A DNA stretch of 64,000 bases from Hyperoodon ampullatus (lineage: Eukaryota; Chordata; Mammalia; Artiodactyla; Ziphiidae): positions 30,612,800 through 30,676,799 of the forward strand of contig OX457071.1 of the NCBI GenBank assembly GCA_949752795.1. Reading direction: 5' to 3'. The position numbers and the translations under genes were made by a program. The stretch's first letter is position 1. Each line of letters begins with the position of its first letter. Shown piece by piece: positions 25,263 to 36,996 of this stretch. The notes under the pieces were generated by a model that did no database searches, was not told where the DNA came from, and saw only the letters and a program-made list of their open reading frames with translations.

Positions 25263-26704
25263 TCTCAAAAAGGTCAGAAATGCAAAGGCTGCCCTTTTTG
25301 CTGGCACAGTCCTGTAGGAGATTATGAGCAAAGTAAAGCAAGTGGGACATGCATCATGTATAATTTATCAGCATATTGAAAACAAGTTGGATACTATGCT
25401 GGACAGTAAATGACCTCAGAACAGCCCCATTGTGGGAGAAAATACTGTCCAGTTGTATTTCTTAAAGCTTAAGAAAAAGATCTATCACTCGGAAACAGTT
25501 TTTTTGTGTAACCTGAACTGCATTAAAATTTTGGGATTCTGAACTCTGCCTTGTGGGCTCTGTCGCTAAAGATCCTTCAGAAAAGCATAAATGAATATTT
25601 GATTAGAGGATCATCTACCGGATGCTGTTGTAACCGCTTCCGAAATGATCTAAAAGTGTACACAGAGCTCTAACCCTTCAGAGACTTAGAAAAAGTCCAG
25701 GGACATCAACCAAATGGAGATAAATTTAGAGATAATGAGATACTAAGCCTGAGCGTGAGAAATTCGCTCCTTTTCAGCTTCAGTGATGCAAGTATTTTCA
25801 ATTCAGAAAGCAAGAGGTGTCCTCTGATAAGTAGTTTCCTACAATAGGAGTGAATCAAAGTAGACACTCTTTAGCATGAGTGCACTCAGGGGTCATGGCT
25901 GTGCAAGCTGCCATGATTCAACCCTGTTGAGCAATGGGACGTCAGAGACAGAAAGCTGCCTTGTTTATTAGAAGTAGGGTAACCACAGTCTCAGGCAAGT
26001 GAGGAAGGTTTTGCTGGCACTTTCATTCTGAATAGCAAGCCCTAGTGCAAGGAAATAAAAAAAAAGCCAAAGTGTTCGGTATAGGTGTTTATATACTACT
26101 AAAGCTTACAGAGCTCTTGTTTACTTCTTTATTTTTTAAATTAAAAAGCACAATCCTTACATTTCTTATTCAGTAACGGTTAACAGCTTAGCAAAGCTCT
26201 CATGTGAGTCAAGGATGACAGTGCATGGCCTGGACTTCTACAATATTTTATGAATTCGAAGTTAATGAAACCTTTGTTTAGGTGGGTGCTTTCTTCAAAC
26301 TATTCCAGAAGACATGTATTCAGAGATTTCCATCATGTTTCAGCAGGAAAAAGATCATTATTGCCTTAGAATTTCTGGGAAGGTCGAGGAGGGTTTGCAG
26401 AGTAATTTTCTATTATTTGATAGAATTAGGGCCATCCTTTGGAACGTTTTCAATTACAGGTGAAGAAACTCGGACCCCAAAGTGTCTTCCTTACCTGAAA
26501 TCTCGTAATCTAGGAAGTATTAATGGAAATTAGGTGAATGAGTCTAAATTGAGGGTTACTTTATGTTCAATATTAGACTTGCTATTTGGGTGGAAAATTA
26601 AGAAAAACTGTAATATGCTTATATTAAAGCTTTCCTGGCTATAATTTATTCTTTCTCTGGTACTTAGAAGGAACTTGAGAATCACGAAATTTGGTATAAT
26701 TTTT
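25263..26704. other. Non-coding stretch without SINEs
   Basis: No gene or clear repeat recognised. Confidence 0.5.
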
Positions 26705-26905
26705 AAAAGCCAGGCTTGAAATCTAACTTCCCCCTTATTGCTGGGACCTTGGGCAAGTGACTTATATTTGGGGCCTCAGTTTCCTCATTTGTAAGATGAA
26801 CTTAATAAAAGAACCTACCGAAAAGGATTGTTGTGACATTTTGAAAGAACAGATCTGAAATGCCTTAGTGTGGTGTCTGGTATGTAGAAAGAGCAAAATA
26901 AATCT
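26705..26905 (+). repeat. MIR element, well preserved
   Basis: The MIR core is readable in order: GGGACCTTGGGCAAGTGACT, CCTCAGTTTCCTCATTTGTA, ATTGTTGTGACATTTTGAAA and GTGTGGTGTCTGGTATGTAG. Confidence 0.9.
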
Positions 26906-28289
26906 GGCCTGTGCGGAAGATGACTAATAGTGTTATTTTGTTCTACAATACCTCAAGGCCCTCGTTTGAGGGATTCATTTTCATTTCCGTCTGAGTATTG
27001 GACCCCACGAGGGACCAAGGTCTACGTTTGCCCTCACCCTTGTATATTGGAAAATAATTTTCTTTCTGGTGGGCTGAAATGAATGCTCTATCAGTAATAA
27101 AGTTCAAGAGATTAAAACCTGTGAATAGAGGTCAGTGAACATTTCGGAGTAGGTTGTAGGAACACCCCCAAGTTCACAATGGCAGGTTTCCTTCACGGTC
27201 ATTTTATATATTAAGATCTCCTCTTTTTTTGCTTCCACTTCTTACTCTTGACTGCATATGGGTATGCATTTTTATATGTGATTTTTGCATATATTATTTA
27301 AATGATGATGGTAAAGTTATGAGAGAGATTTCTTTGTACCCGTTCTATGGATGAGAAAACTGAGGCTCTGAGAAACTTGTGAAGAAGTGGTTGCATTAAC
27401 TCTGTTTCACTTTTTGTTTTTCTCTCCCCCTGTGTCTCCATCTCTCTCTTCATCCGATTCTTCTCCTCACTGTACATTCTTGGCTTCCTTCCTTTTCACC
27501 CTTCATCTTATTCTTCTCCCTTTGTATTTTATTTTTCCCCATTTTATTTTTCTCTTGTTTTGTCTTTCCTCATTTCTCTTATGTATGACAAAAACAACTT
27601 TTAAGAGTTGCTGTCTCTAACGATTTTTGAATTTTATACCCATTTTTAAAGGAGAGAATACATTTTCTTTTAAAGCTGTTAAATTAAGTTGCACTTTGTG
27701 GCCAGCAGTTTAACTCGCCTCGCCTGCATGTCCATGACTAGCTGACAGGAAAAGTAGTTTGTTATTCTTGTTCAAGAGATGGAGGCAACTCATAGATACA
27801 TATCTTGAACATTTTCTTTTTCATTGACAGCCAATTCTACTTATACTAACAGGGTGCTCTGGTTTAAAAAGGCATCCAATAGTAGCTACCATTTTGACTG
27901 CTGTAAATCTGTCTTCTCGGAGTACAAAACCTACTGTAACCTATTCTTTGAGAGTCCAGTGAATTTAGTTGGACCCTTTTCAAAAGCGACGGGAGGAGGT
28001 CAGAGCTCCCTCCCGGGCTCTGGGGCTGGGCAGAGGCTGGGGACAGCTGGCCCCAGCCCTGTCTCTGTCTCACTGTCTCGAACCTGCTATCCTGTTGCAC
28101 TTTGTACCTCTTCACACGAGCACTCAACCCCTCGCCCTTGCTTTTTCCTTTTTATCAGAAGACCATGTAGAATTAGCTTTATGAAGATAAGGGAAACGGA
28201 AAAGTTAGACCTCCAGAAACAAAAAGAAGCTTGGAATTGAATACTAGACCGTATTTTACAAGTTCCCTGGTCAGGGTCCAACAACTTGT
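26906..28289. other. Non-coding stretch with a short MIR fragment
   Basis: CTATGGATGAGAAAACTGAG near 27345 is the reverse complement of the MIR core. Pyrimidine-rich sequence follows at 27420-27590. The overlapping frames at 27824-28240 and 27864-28127 look like chance frames. Confidence 0.5.
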
Positions 28290-28510
28290 GCCTGGCCACC
28301 CATCATTCACCTGACCCTCCTTCTCTCGTCCCTTAATGGCTCCCAGTAAGTTAAAAAAATAATTCTGAGCTCTTATGTTATGCAGAGTACTACAGTTTTC
28401 CCTGACCCTGATGCCCAGTTCTGAATCTCCTTTTGCTAATCGAAAGAATCATTAATAATTTCTAACTCCAAATCTTTGCTTTCCCCTTTCTCTTAGAGGC
28501 CTCACAATGG
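28290..28510 (+). repeat. Possible L2 remnant
   Basis: ACCTGACCCTCCTTCTCTCG and CTTAATGGCTCCCAGTAAG recall the L2 stretch with 'gcccattggataaaatctaaactcc' and its neighbours. Weak. Confidence 0.3.
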
Positions 28511-29399
28511 AAGGGGAAGTAGCAGATTTTTTCCCACTGAGTTGAATTTCATCCCCCCACTTCCCTCCCAAAGAAGGCAGACATGGCTTTTATTTTTCCA
28601 GTCCTCTTTTACATGTAGAATTAAAGCCAAAACAAATTATGTTAATCTTGGCTTTTTGGTTGAGTAGATTTTGGATGCGTTGAAGTTTACTGTAACTTCG
28701 CAAAACGTTTTTCAGTTTGACAGTATCGTCGGGTAACACAGTTTTCATTTTCACAGATTGCTTTTCTGAGCCTACTTGCAGACCAAAGCATGACAAATAC
28801 ACAAATAAGTTTCACTTCTTTTCTCTGCATAGGAAACTCTTCACGTTAAGTGGGATTCTTATACACTCAAAGGGATATACTGCAGAATTTTATACCTAGT
28901 GCCATATAAGTTGGATTTCGTATTCATCACACACCATATGCAGTGTTATTAATCTTTACTGTAAGTAGAATGACAAGTGAGCAATAAAAGCAGGCCTTAA
29001 AAAACTACCAGCAAACATACAGGAAAAAACAAAAAATCCCCTAACAGATGCTTCAGAAAGAAGTGACAGTCAGTGAAATTTGGGTTACATGTATGTTGCA
29101 TAACCGATGCCCTGGTGTGTACCCTCAATATGGTCCATGGTTTTCACTTCAACTCCTAGCTTGGGCTCCATTCTTCTCTCTGTTTTTCCCTCCGTCTCTC
29201 TCTCTTCTCTTTCCTCTCCCATACTTCCCACACCTCTTAACTCCTGTTAAAAACATCTTCTCTGGGTGGGAGCCGCTCGCCCCTGTCCTCTTCCTTCCCA
29301 CTCTTCAGGCAGGTGTTCCGTTTGTCTGTATCCATGGTCCCAAGCATGCCCATCTTCCCTGCGGTGGGTTGAGAATAGCTTTTACAGTGGTTGGGCCCG
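28511..29399. other. Non-coding stretch
   Basis: No gene recognised. The open frame at 29048-29524 ends inside the following SINE and is not supported as coding. Confidence 0.5.
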
Positions 29400-29611
29400 G
29401 GGCTTCCCTGGTGGTGCAGTGGTTGAGAGTCCGCCTGCCGATGCAGGGGACACGGGTTCGTGCCCCGGTCCGGGAGGATCCCACATGCCGCGGAGCGGCT
29501 GGGTCCGTGAGCCATGGCCGCTGAGCCTGCGCGTCCGGAGCCTGTGCTCCGCAACGGGAGAGGCCACAGCAGTGAGAGGCCCGTGTACCGCAAAAAAAAA
29601 AAAAAAAAAAA
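29400..29611 (+). mobile_element. CHR-type tRNA-Glu SINE (young form)
   Basis: Complete forward copy, with tRNA-like head, GC-rich body and 21-A tail. The A tail is followed directly by eight G and then a second TTGGGCCC, which also precedes the element, so the flanking duplication is short. Confidence 0.96.
29412..29465 (+). promoter_or_regulatory. Internal RNA polymerase III A and B boxes of the SINE
   Basis: A box TGGTGCAGTGG at 29412-29422, near the tRNA consensus TRGCNNAGYGG. B box GGTTCGTGCCC at 29455-29465, near GGTTCGANNCC with T at the A position. The head also keeps the paired tRNA-Glu ends TCCCTGG and CCGGGA. The same arrangement recurs in the other full-length young copies. Confidence 0.85.
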
Positions 29612-30526
29612 GGGGGGGGCTTGGGCCCCACTCACGCTTGATGCTTCCTGTCCCTGGGTCCTCTGCCTTCCTTGCCCATCTGTACAATCCACTGTTGCTC
29701 TTGGGGTGGTGGTTTTGGCTATTGTTATTCATGCCTGCTTTGCCAGCTGCACGTTGGACTCATTCCTGGGCCTTACCGTGCCGCCGTTTATCCTGGTCCT
29801 GGGCTTGGTGCTTTATAGCCCTTGCTTCCCAGCCGCCTGCTGCCTGGAACAACTGTGTTTGGGGTGGATTGATGCTGTTGTTTTTCTTCTATCACCATGG
29901 CTTATCCATACCCTCCTACGTTAAATGAAAACCCCTCTTTGGATGCATCTTGACTGTTTCATGTGCTGGGCCACAGTGGGCTCTGCCTGCAAAGAAGTTA
30001 AGACCTGCCCAAAGGCTGAAGGGCCTTGTAATATTACCATGGGAAGTAGGTTAAAGAATCTTGACTGTGCCTACAGTCTGTTTTCGAACTCTGGAGAGGA
30101 GCATCATATGTGCACAGTGGTATAGAACCACACTTAACGGGCAGCAAGCCTTGTTGCTTTCTGTTACATCTTGTTAAGAACCAAGAAAGTAAAATTTACA
30201 AGTATCCTCAGATACTTTAATGGCAAAGTAAATGCCTTGCATTGATTTGTTATTGTGGCCCATTAGCACAAGCATCATGTATTCTTTTCTTCCAATAAAT
30301 TGCTTTGCAGCCAGGGTTTTGCTTTTTAAAGCCATTTAAGTGAATGGAATGGATTTGAGAAGTAGAAGTCTAAATTTCCAACTTGCTTGATGCTAAGACT
30401 GCAAAGCATTTTGGTGAGAGAGTAAGGGGCAGAATTTGACTTACTAAAACTTCCAGTTAACTTTTCTTTGGTAGTTTCTCTTGACATGACTTTCCTGGTG
30501 ATTTCTATTTTTTTTTCTCATTTTTA
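29612..30526. other. Non-coding stretch
   Basis: Nothing recognised. A cysteine-rich chance frame occurs at 29925-30125. Confidence 0.5.
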
Positions 30527-31910
30527 ATTTATTATTATTATTTTTAACATCTTTATTGGAGTATAATTGCTTTACAATGGTGTGTTAGTTTCTGCTGTAT
30601 AACAAAGCGAATCAGCTATACGTATATTCCCATATACCCTCCCTCTTGTGTCTCCCTCCCGCCCTCCCTATCCCACCCCTCTAGGTGGTCACAAAGCACC
30701 GAGCTGATCTCCCTGTGCTCTGTGGCTGCTTCCCACTAGCTATCGGTTTTACATTTGGTAGTATAGATAAGTCTATGCCACTCTCTCCCTTCGTCCCAGC
30801 TTACCCTTCCCCCCTCCCCGTGTCCTCAAGTCCATTCTCTATGTCTGCATCTTTATTCCTGTCCTGCCCCTACGTTCATCAGAACCATTTTTTTTGATTC
30901 CATATATTTGTGTTAGCATACGGTATTTGTTTTTCTCTTTCTGACTTACTTCACTCTGTATGACAGACTCTAGGTCCATCCACCTCACTACAAATAACTC
31001 AGTTTCGTTCCTTTTTATGGCTGAGTAATATTCCGTTGTATATATGTGCCACATCTTCTTTATCCATTCATCTGTTGATGGACACTTAGGTTGTTAACAT
31101 GTCCTGGCTATTGTAAATAGAGCTTCAGTGAACATTGTGGTACATGACTCTTTTTGAATTATGATTTTCTCAAGGTATGTGCCCAGTAGTGGGATTGCTG
31201 GGTCATATGGTAGTTCTATTTTTAGTTTTTTAAGGAACATCCATACTGTTCTCCATAGTGGCTATATCAATTTACATTCCTACCAACAGTGCAAGAGGGT
31301 TCCCTTTTCTCCACACCCTCTCCAGCATTTATTGTTTGTAGATATTTTGATGATGGCCATTCTGACTGGTGTGAGGTGATACCTCATTGTAGTTTTGATT
31401 TACATTAATGATTAGTGATGTTGAGCATCCTTTCATGTGTTTGTTGGCAATCTGTAGATCTTCTTTGGAGAAATGTCTATTTAGGTCTTCTGCCCATTTT
31501 TGGATTGGGTTTTTTTTTTTTTGATATTGAGCTGCATGAGCTGCTTGTAAATTTTGGAGATGAATCCTTTGTGAGTTGCTTCATTTGCAAATTTTTTTCC
31601 CATTCTGAGGGCTGTCTTTTTATCTTGTTTATGGTTTCCTTTGCTGTGCAAAAGCTTTTAGGTTTCATTAGGTCCCATTTGTTTACTTTTGTTTTTATTT
31701 CCATTTCTCTAAGAGGTGGGTCAAAAAGGATCTTGCTGTGATTTATGTCATAGAGTGTTCTGCCTATGTTTTCCTCTAAGAGTTTGATAGTGTCTGGCCT
31801 TACATTTAGGTCTTTAATCCATTTTGAGTTTATTTTTGTGTATGGTGTTAGGAAGTGTTCTAATTTCATTCTTTTACCTGTAGCTGTCCAGTTTTTCCAG
31901 CATCTGGTGC
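30527..31910 (-). pseudogene. 5'-truncated L1 with broken ORF2 C-terminus
   Basis: The longest L1 here, reverse orientation. The 3' UTR covers 30527-30895 (TTATTGGAGTATAATTGCTT, a C-rich block). The ORF2 C-terminal part follows: the frame at 30839-31054 reads YYSAIKRN and SEVSQKEKNKY, and the frame at 31477-31983 reads [20 protein letters not shown]. Between them is the cysteine-rich region, where a stop replaces a codon just after the CW pair (near 31290). ORF2 is broken by stops and frameshifts, and the endonuclease and reverse transcriptase are absent. L1 similarity ends near 31905, although the open frame continues to 31983. Confidence 0.92.
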
Positions 31911-32249
31911 TTTTTAAATATTTAGTAATGTCATCAATGGTTGCTTTCCTGGGGCATGAGAAGTTTTGTTCAGTGTTATCCATCCTGCTAGATGCTCTTG
32001 AGCAAGAAATTTAACTTCTCTTTCCCTGCCCATAAGATTTTAATTATTATAATTTTTCCCCACTTTTTTTTTTTATAGGGATGTCATGATGCTTTGGAGT
32101 AGAGGTCATGCGTAAATACAAAGTACAGTATAATGGATTTTTATTATTTTCTTTAAAGTCAACCTTTGCTCACTAAATTTTAATTAGGACAGTGGTGAAT
32201 TGAAGATGTTTAAGCTCGTGAGTCATTTTTCCTAATAAGATAATAGGCA
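31911..32249. other. Non-coding stretch
   Basis: Nothing recognised. It contains the 5' flank of the preceding L1. Confidence 0.4.
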
Positions 32250-32439
32250 GGGCTTCCCTGGTGGCACAGTGGTTGAGAGTCCGCCTGCCGATGCAGGGGA
32301 CACGGGTTCGTGCCCCAGTCCGGGAGGATCCCACGTGCCGCGGAGCGACTGGGCCCGTGAGCCATGGCCGCTGAGCCTGCGCGTCTGGAGCCTGTGCTCC
32401 GCAGCGGGAGAGGCCACAACAGTGAGAGGCCCGCGTACC

Positions 32440-32477
<38 letters not shown>
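32250..32477 (+). mobile_element. CHR-type tRNA-Glu SINE, long A tail
   Basis: Complete forward copy with an uninterrupted tail of about 36 A, the longest in the window, suggesting a recent insertion. AGATAATAGGCA flanks both ends. Confidence 0.97.
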
Positions 32478-32479
<2 letters not shown>

Positions 32480-32510
32480 TAATAGGCATATTCCTTTTGC
32501 TTTTGTTTTT

Positions 32511-32696
32511 TTATTAAAAATTTTTTTACTTTCTATTGGAGTATAGTTGATTTACAGTGTTGTGTTAGTTTCAGGTGAACAGCAAAGTGATTCACTTATA
32601 CGTATGCATGTATCTATTCCTTTTTAGATTCTTTTCCCATATAGGTTATTAAAGTGTTGAGTAGAGTTTCCTGTGCTGTGCAGTAGCTCCTCGTGT
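32511..32696 (-). mobile_element. Severely truncated L1 3' end
   Basis: About 190 bases of reverse L1 3' UTR: TTGGAGTATAGTTGATTTAC, GTTTCAGGTGAACAGCAAAG, GAGTTTCCTGTGCTGTGCAG. The flanks share TATTCCTTTTG(C)TTTTG, a target-site duplication. Confidence 0.9.
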
Positions 32697-32865
32697 ATTC
32701 CTTTTGTTTTTACTTTGGGAAATGAGGAACAAGCAGTTCTGTCAAGAATGGAAAGTACTGTACAGTGTCCAGAAAATGAAAACCCCTGAGTTAATGTAGT
32801 CAGTAAAATCTGTAGGCACACTGCTGTGTTCAGAACACCAAAAAATTCCATGAACAGTGAGGCAG

Positions 32866-32980
32866 CACAGCCGCGAGAATGGCCCTGGGCTCTGATCTTG
32901 AAGTTGTCTCTCATTAGCTCTGTGCTGCCGGGTAAGTCATGAGGTATTTTCCCATTTGTAAAATGAGTCATTTCAATTTG
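32866..32980 (+). repeat. MIR remnant
   Basis: GGCCCTGGGCTCTGATCTTG, GCTCTGTGCTGCCGGGTAAG and CCCATTTGTAAAATGAGTC follow the order of the MIR core. Confidence 0.65.
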
Positions 32981-33028
32981 CCAAGCCCAAAGTTCCCTTG
33001 TGTCCTGTCATCTTAAAACCAAGTATCT

Positions 33029-33245
33029 GGGGCTTCCCTGGTGGCGCAGTGGTTGAGAGCCCGCCTGCCGATGCAGGGGACACGGGTTCGTGCCCCAGTC
33101 TGGGAAGATCCCACATGCCATGGAGCGGCTGGGCCAGTGAGCCATGGCCGCTGAGCCTGCACGTCTGGAGCCTGTGCTCCGCAACGGGAGAGGCCACAAC
33201 AGTGAGAGGCCCGCGTACCGCAAAAAAAAAAAAAAAAAAAAAAAA
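33029..33245 (+). mobile_element. CHR-type tRNA-Glu SINE (young form)
   Basis: Complete forward copy flanked by AAAACCAAGTATC on both sides, with an A tail of about 20 or more. Confidence 0.96.
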
Positions 33246-33246
33246 A

Positions 33247-33667
33247 CCAAGTATCCACTTCCCTGCCTTTCCGTGCCCTTCCCTGCTTGCTTCTCCCGCC
33301 CGTGTCAGGTCTTGGACTTGGCCGCTGCAAGGGAGCTGATGCGGACCTCAGTGAGCTGAGTCTCTGTGGCACTAAAGTTGCTGATGAAAAAACTCCAGCT
33401 CCTGACAATAAGGCCCTCAACTTGTTTTGGTTTTTTTTTTGTATTCTGTATCATGTATAAATTATTTCTGCCTAAAGCGTCTAGAAGTTTAAATGATCAC
33501 TCTGAGTTAGTTGCTTTGACTTCTTTTTATGAATTGTCCTAGCTGTTTTGCCTAGCCTGGTGGTTGTAAGTCTTTGGAGTTAGGGATGGACTTTCTGTGT
33601 TTGGTTTTTAACCCCCTTGGGTCTAAGAATTTTGATGCTGTGAGTTGTCTGAAATACATGTTGAAGA
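33247..33667. other. Non-coding stretch
   Basis: Nothing recognised beyond the flank of the preceding SINE. Confidence 0.5.
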
Positions 33668-33680
33668 TAGGAGCAGTTTT

Positions 33681-34402
33681 TTTTTTTTTTAAAATTTTTA
33701 AACAGTTTTATTGAGAGAGCATTCACAAAGCCAACAATTTACCCATTTAAAGTATATAATTCAATGTTTTTTGGTAAATTCACACTGTTGCAGAATCATT
33801 ACCACTATCTAATTTGAGAATATTGTTGTCTCCTCCAAAAAAGAATCTCTATATGCATTGGCAGTTACCCCTCATTCCCCCTCCTCAATTCACTCAGAGT
33901 CCTAGGTAACCACTAATCTACTTCCTGTTTCTATAAATTTACCCATTCTAGATATCTTGTATAAGTGGAATCACACAACACGCAGTCTTTTTTGACTGGC
34001 TTCTTTCATTTAGCATAATATTTTCAAGGTTCATCCATGTTGTAACATGTAATGGTACTTCGATACTTTTTATTGATAAATATTAGTCCATAGTATGAAT
34101 ATACTACATTTTATTGATCTATTCATCAGCTAATGGACTTTGAGTTGTGTCTTCTTTTTAGATATTATGAACAACACTGCTAAAAACATTCAAGTACAAG
34201 CTTTTGTGTAGACACATGTTTCTATGGATATATTGGATATATACCTAGTAGTGAAATTGCCAGGAGGGAAATTTTGAGGAACTGCCAAACTGTTTTCCAA
34301 AGTGGCTGCACAGTTTTACATTCCCACCAGCCATATAGGATGGTTTCAGTTTTTTCACATCCTTGCCAGTATATTATTGTCTGTTATTACAGCCATCCTA
34401 GT
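33681..34402 (-). mobile_element. Old L1 3' end in a composite insertion
   Basis: Reverse old-type L1: TTTTATTGAGAGAGCATTCA, CTAGATATCTTGTATAAGTG, TTAGCATAATATTTTCAAGG, then the ORF2 end (GAACTGCCAAACTGTTTTCC). TAGGAGCAGTTTT lies at its left edge (33668-33680) but recurs only after the neighbouring MER1B piece (34574-34586). Confidence 0.85.
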
Positions 34403-34573
34403 GCAGGGGGTCAGCGGCCTGTTAGGAACTGGGCCGCACAGCAGGAGGTGAGCAGTGGGCCAGTGAGTGAAGCTTCATCTGCCACTCGCCATTGCTCCAC
34501 ATCGCTCACATTACCACTTGAAACATCCCTCCCCCACCCACATCTGTGGAAAAATTATCTTCCACGAAACCTG
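34403..34573 (+). mobile_element. Partial MER1B-like (Charlie-derived) element
   Basis: GGCCTGTTAGGAACTGGGCC, GCACAGCAGGAGGTGAGCAG and, at the right, TGGAAAAATTATCTTCCACG match the two ends of MER1B, a non-autonomous hAT element. The middle is deleted, and both terminal inverted repeats are incomplete. Confidence 0.8.
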
Positions 34574-34683
34574 TAGGAGCAGTTTTAAATGTAACATATC
34601 TTAATCCTATTTTATATGATGGAATACATGGAAAAGTTTACTGGGATTGGGATATCATATAAGAAATTATAAGTTAAATTACT

Positions 34684-34812
34684 TTTTTTTTTTGGAAGTT
34701 TTGAATTTTAATTTTTTTATACATCAGGTTCTTATTAGTTATCTATTTTATACATATTAGTGTATATATGCCAATCCCAATCTCCCAATTCATCACACCC
34801 CACCCCACCCCA
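34684..34812 (-). mobile_element. Short L1 3' UTR fragment
   Basis: TTATTAGTTATCTATTTTAT and ATGCCAATCCCAATCTCCCA match the L1 3' UTR copy at 62540-62590. The most terminal part differs. Confidence 0.75.
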
Positions 34813-35155
34813 GAACTAATTAGCCTTGAAATGTTCCTAAAAATACTCTGTAGTCACTAGTCCCACAAAATGAGTTTGTTTTCCTGTTTTTCAGTGAATA
34901 TGAGTCTCTAGTCCCCTTTACCCTTCTGAAGAGTCACAATGATATGCCAAAGGATTTTCTGCTTTTCCTCCACCTCATCTTCCTTCTCGACAATGTAATA
35001 ATATAATTTTAAAGCAATCTTTTTAGCACATTTTCTCATCCAGAGAGGTTCATGCAATAATTTAAGTTTTCACACATTCATTCTATACTTATTGGGCATC
35101 TGCAGTGTGTGAAGTCCAGTACCCACGTAGGGAAGCTCCACTGTTTATAAAGCAT
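34813..35155. other. Non-coding stretch
   Basis: Nothing recognised. Confidence 0.5.
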
Positions 35156-35170
35156 TGTTCTGGCTGTTTT

Positions 35171-35392
35171 TTTTGTTTTTTTTGTTTTTTTTTCCTTGCG
35201 GTACGCGGGCCTCTCACTGTTGTGGCCTCTCCCGTTGCGGAGCACAGTCTCCGGATGCACAGGCTCAGTGGCCATGGCTCACGGGCCCAGCTGCTCCACG
35301 GCATGTGGGGGGATCCTCCTGGACCGGGGCACGAACCCGTGTCCCCTGCATCGGCAGGCGGACTCTCCACCACTGCGCCACCAGGGAAGCCC
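35171..35392 (-). mobile_element. CHR-type tRNA-Glu SINE (young form)
   Basis: Full reverse copy. TGTTCTGGCTGTTTT lies at both ends (about 35156-35170 and 35393-35407). The tail has drifted to T8G/T8G blocks, and two extra G sit after GCATGTGG. Confidence 0.96.
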
Positions 35393-35445
35393 TGTTCTGG
35401 CTGTTTTGAAGCCAGTGGGGGCAGTGTGTTGAATGGTGAACAGCT

Positions 35446-35652
35446 CTAGCCTCTGACTGCTTGGCTTTTCATCCTGCTCCACTGCTTGTGGGACTTTGGC
35501 CAGTCTTTACCTTCTCTCTATGCTGGTTTCCTCCTCTATGAAACAGGGATGTTAACTCTGTCTCACAGGGTTGCTGAGTGTTAAATGAATTAATACATGG
35601 AAAGGACTTAATATGGTGCCTGTCACATGATAATCCTTATTGTTTATTATTA
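35446..35652 (+). repeat. MIR element
   Basis: The MIR order is readable: CCACTGCTTGTGGGACTTTG, GTTTCCTCCTCTATGAAACA, CACAGGGTTGCTGAGTGTTA and GGTGCCTGTCACATGATAAT. Confidence 0.85.
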
Positions 35653-35862
35653 TATTACTATCATTCATTAATGGTAGTAGTGGTACTGTTGAAAGTGGTA
35701 GGTGGTATTTCTTGCTATCATGATTCTTGCAGTTTCATGGGAAGTTGAGAGTTCTATTATAAGGAATATGTATTAAGTATAAATTCTCTTTGGAATACAG
35801 TTTTTCACCACAAATGGCAAATGAAATTTTTCTCTATAAATATTATATTTAATAGAATTAGG

Positions 35863-36079
35863 GGGCTTCCCTGGTGGCACAGTGGTTGAGAGTCCGCCTG
35901 CTGATGCAGGGGACATGGGTTCGTGCCCCGGTCCGGGAAGATCCCACATGCCGTGGAGCAGCTTGGCCTGTGAGCCATGGCCGCTGAGCCTGCACGTCCG
36001 GAGCCTGTGCTCCGCAACGGGAGAGGCCACAACAGTGAGAGGCCCACGTACCGCAAAAAAAAAAAAAAAAAGAAAAAAA
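35863..36079 (+). mobile_element. CHR-type tRNA-Glu SINE (young form)
   Basis: Complete forward copy with duplication ATAGAATTAGG on both sides and an A tail interrupted once by G. Confidence 0.96.
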
Positions 36080-36996
36080 GATAGAATTAGGTTAGATAAT
36101 AACCTACTTTGATACATAGTTCATCCTTAATTATTTTGGATATTTCAGTTTATAATAGCAAGTATCTGAAGATGCTCATTGTAAACATATGGACAAAAAA
36201 ATAATCTAGATAATAGAGTTTCCTGAAACAATGTTTTTCTACTGATGAGGTGTAAGTTAACATGCATGTGCCTTTAAAATTGTTGCTGGTATGACTGTGG
36301 TGGGTGGAGAGCACAGGGGAGCTGGGAAGACTGCACAGATTTTAAAGGGAAAGCAAGGTGTTAATTGTCAGAGCTGATGAGGAGAGGCCTAGCAGCTGAG
36401 GAGTGGAGTCTTTTGGAAATTTGAGGAAGAAAAGGACAGACACCAGGAAGGGTGACATTTTCTAGAAGGGATTATGTTTGGTTCTTCTTGATTCTTTACT
36501 CATGGCTGTGAGTGGCCTGCTCATGTCCAAGGGCCACTGCCTTTAAAATTTAGGGAACTGAAATATAATGGAAACTTGCTTCGGGGAGAGAACTCTCCCA
36601 TTTGAATTGTGTGAGCTGTGATCCAGGCCCAGATGATGGGGTGTGATGTTGGGCGGGGTAGGTAGCCTGCTTCCTTGGCTATTAATGTGATTCTCAGGTT
36701 TGATAAATGGACCCTTTGTGATTTCCTTTCCAGGGAGTGTCAGAAAACTTATTTTCAGTAGAAGTAGTCTTCCCAAGGTGGGGACCAGTAGAAAACTTAC
36801 AAAAAGACACAACAATTGATTCAAAACTGTGGTTCTCAGAATTATCTACTGGGCAGCAGGTGGGTACCACGAGACTGTGTGTCTATGGCACCGTATCCCA
36901 GAGATTGACACACTGTATACCACATTTGTGATGCCACATAAGGGCCACTTTAAATTTGGACTGTCTTCCAGTTTCTGGGCTTAAAAGCAACCTGAC
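36080..36996. other. Non-coding stretch
   Basis: No gene recognised. The segment near 36290-36450 is purine-rich and resembles old repeat debris, but cannot be named. Confidence 0.45.

Noticed and set aside
25019..25379. Arg/Glu-rich and Ser/Leu/Pro-rich frames on opposite strands
   Set aside because: Both are translations of the CT tract at 25141-25262.
29237..29928. Overlapping 108-220 residue frames on both strands
   Set aside because: They centre on the SINE at 29400-29611, whose GC-rich body is open in several frames, as in every other copy.
31477..31983. 168-residue minus-strand frame as a host gene
   Set aside because: It is the C-terminal part of L1 ORF2 in a 5'-truncated element, with stops downstream.
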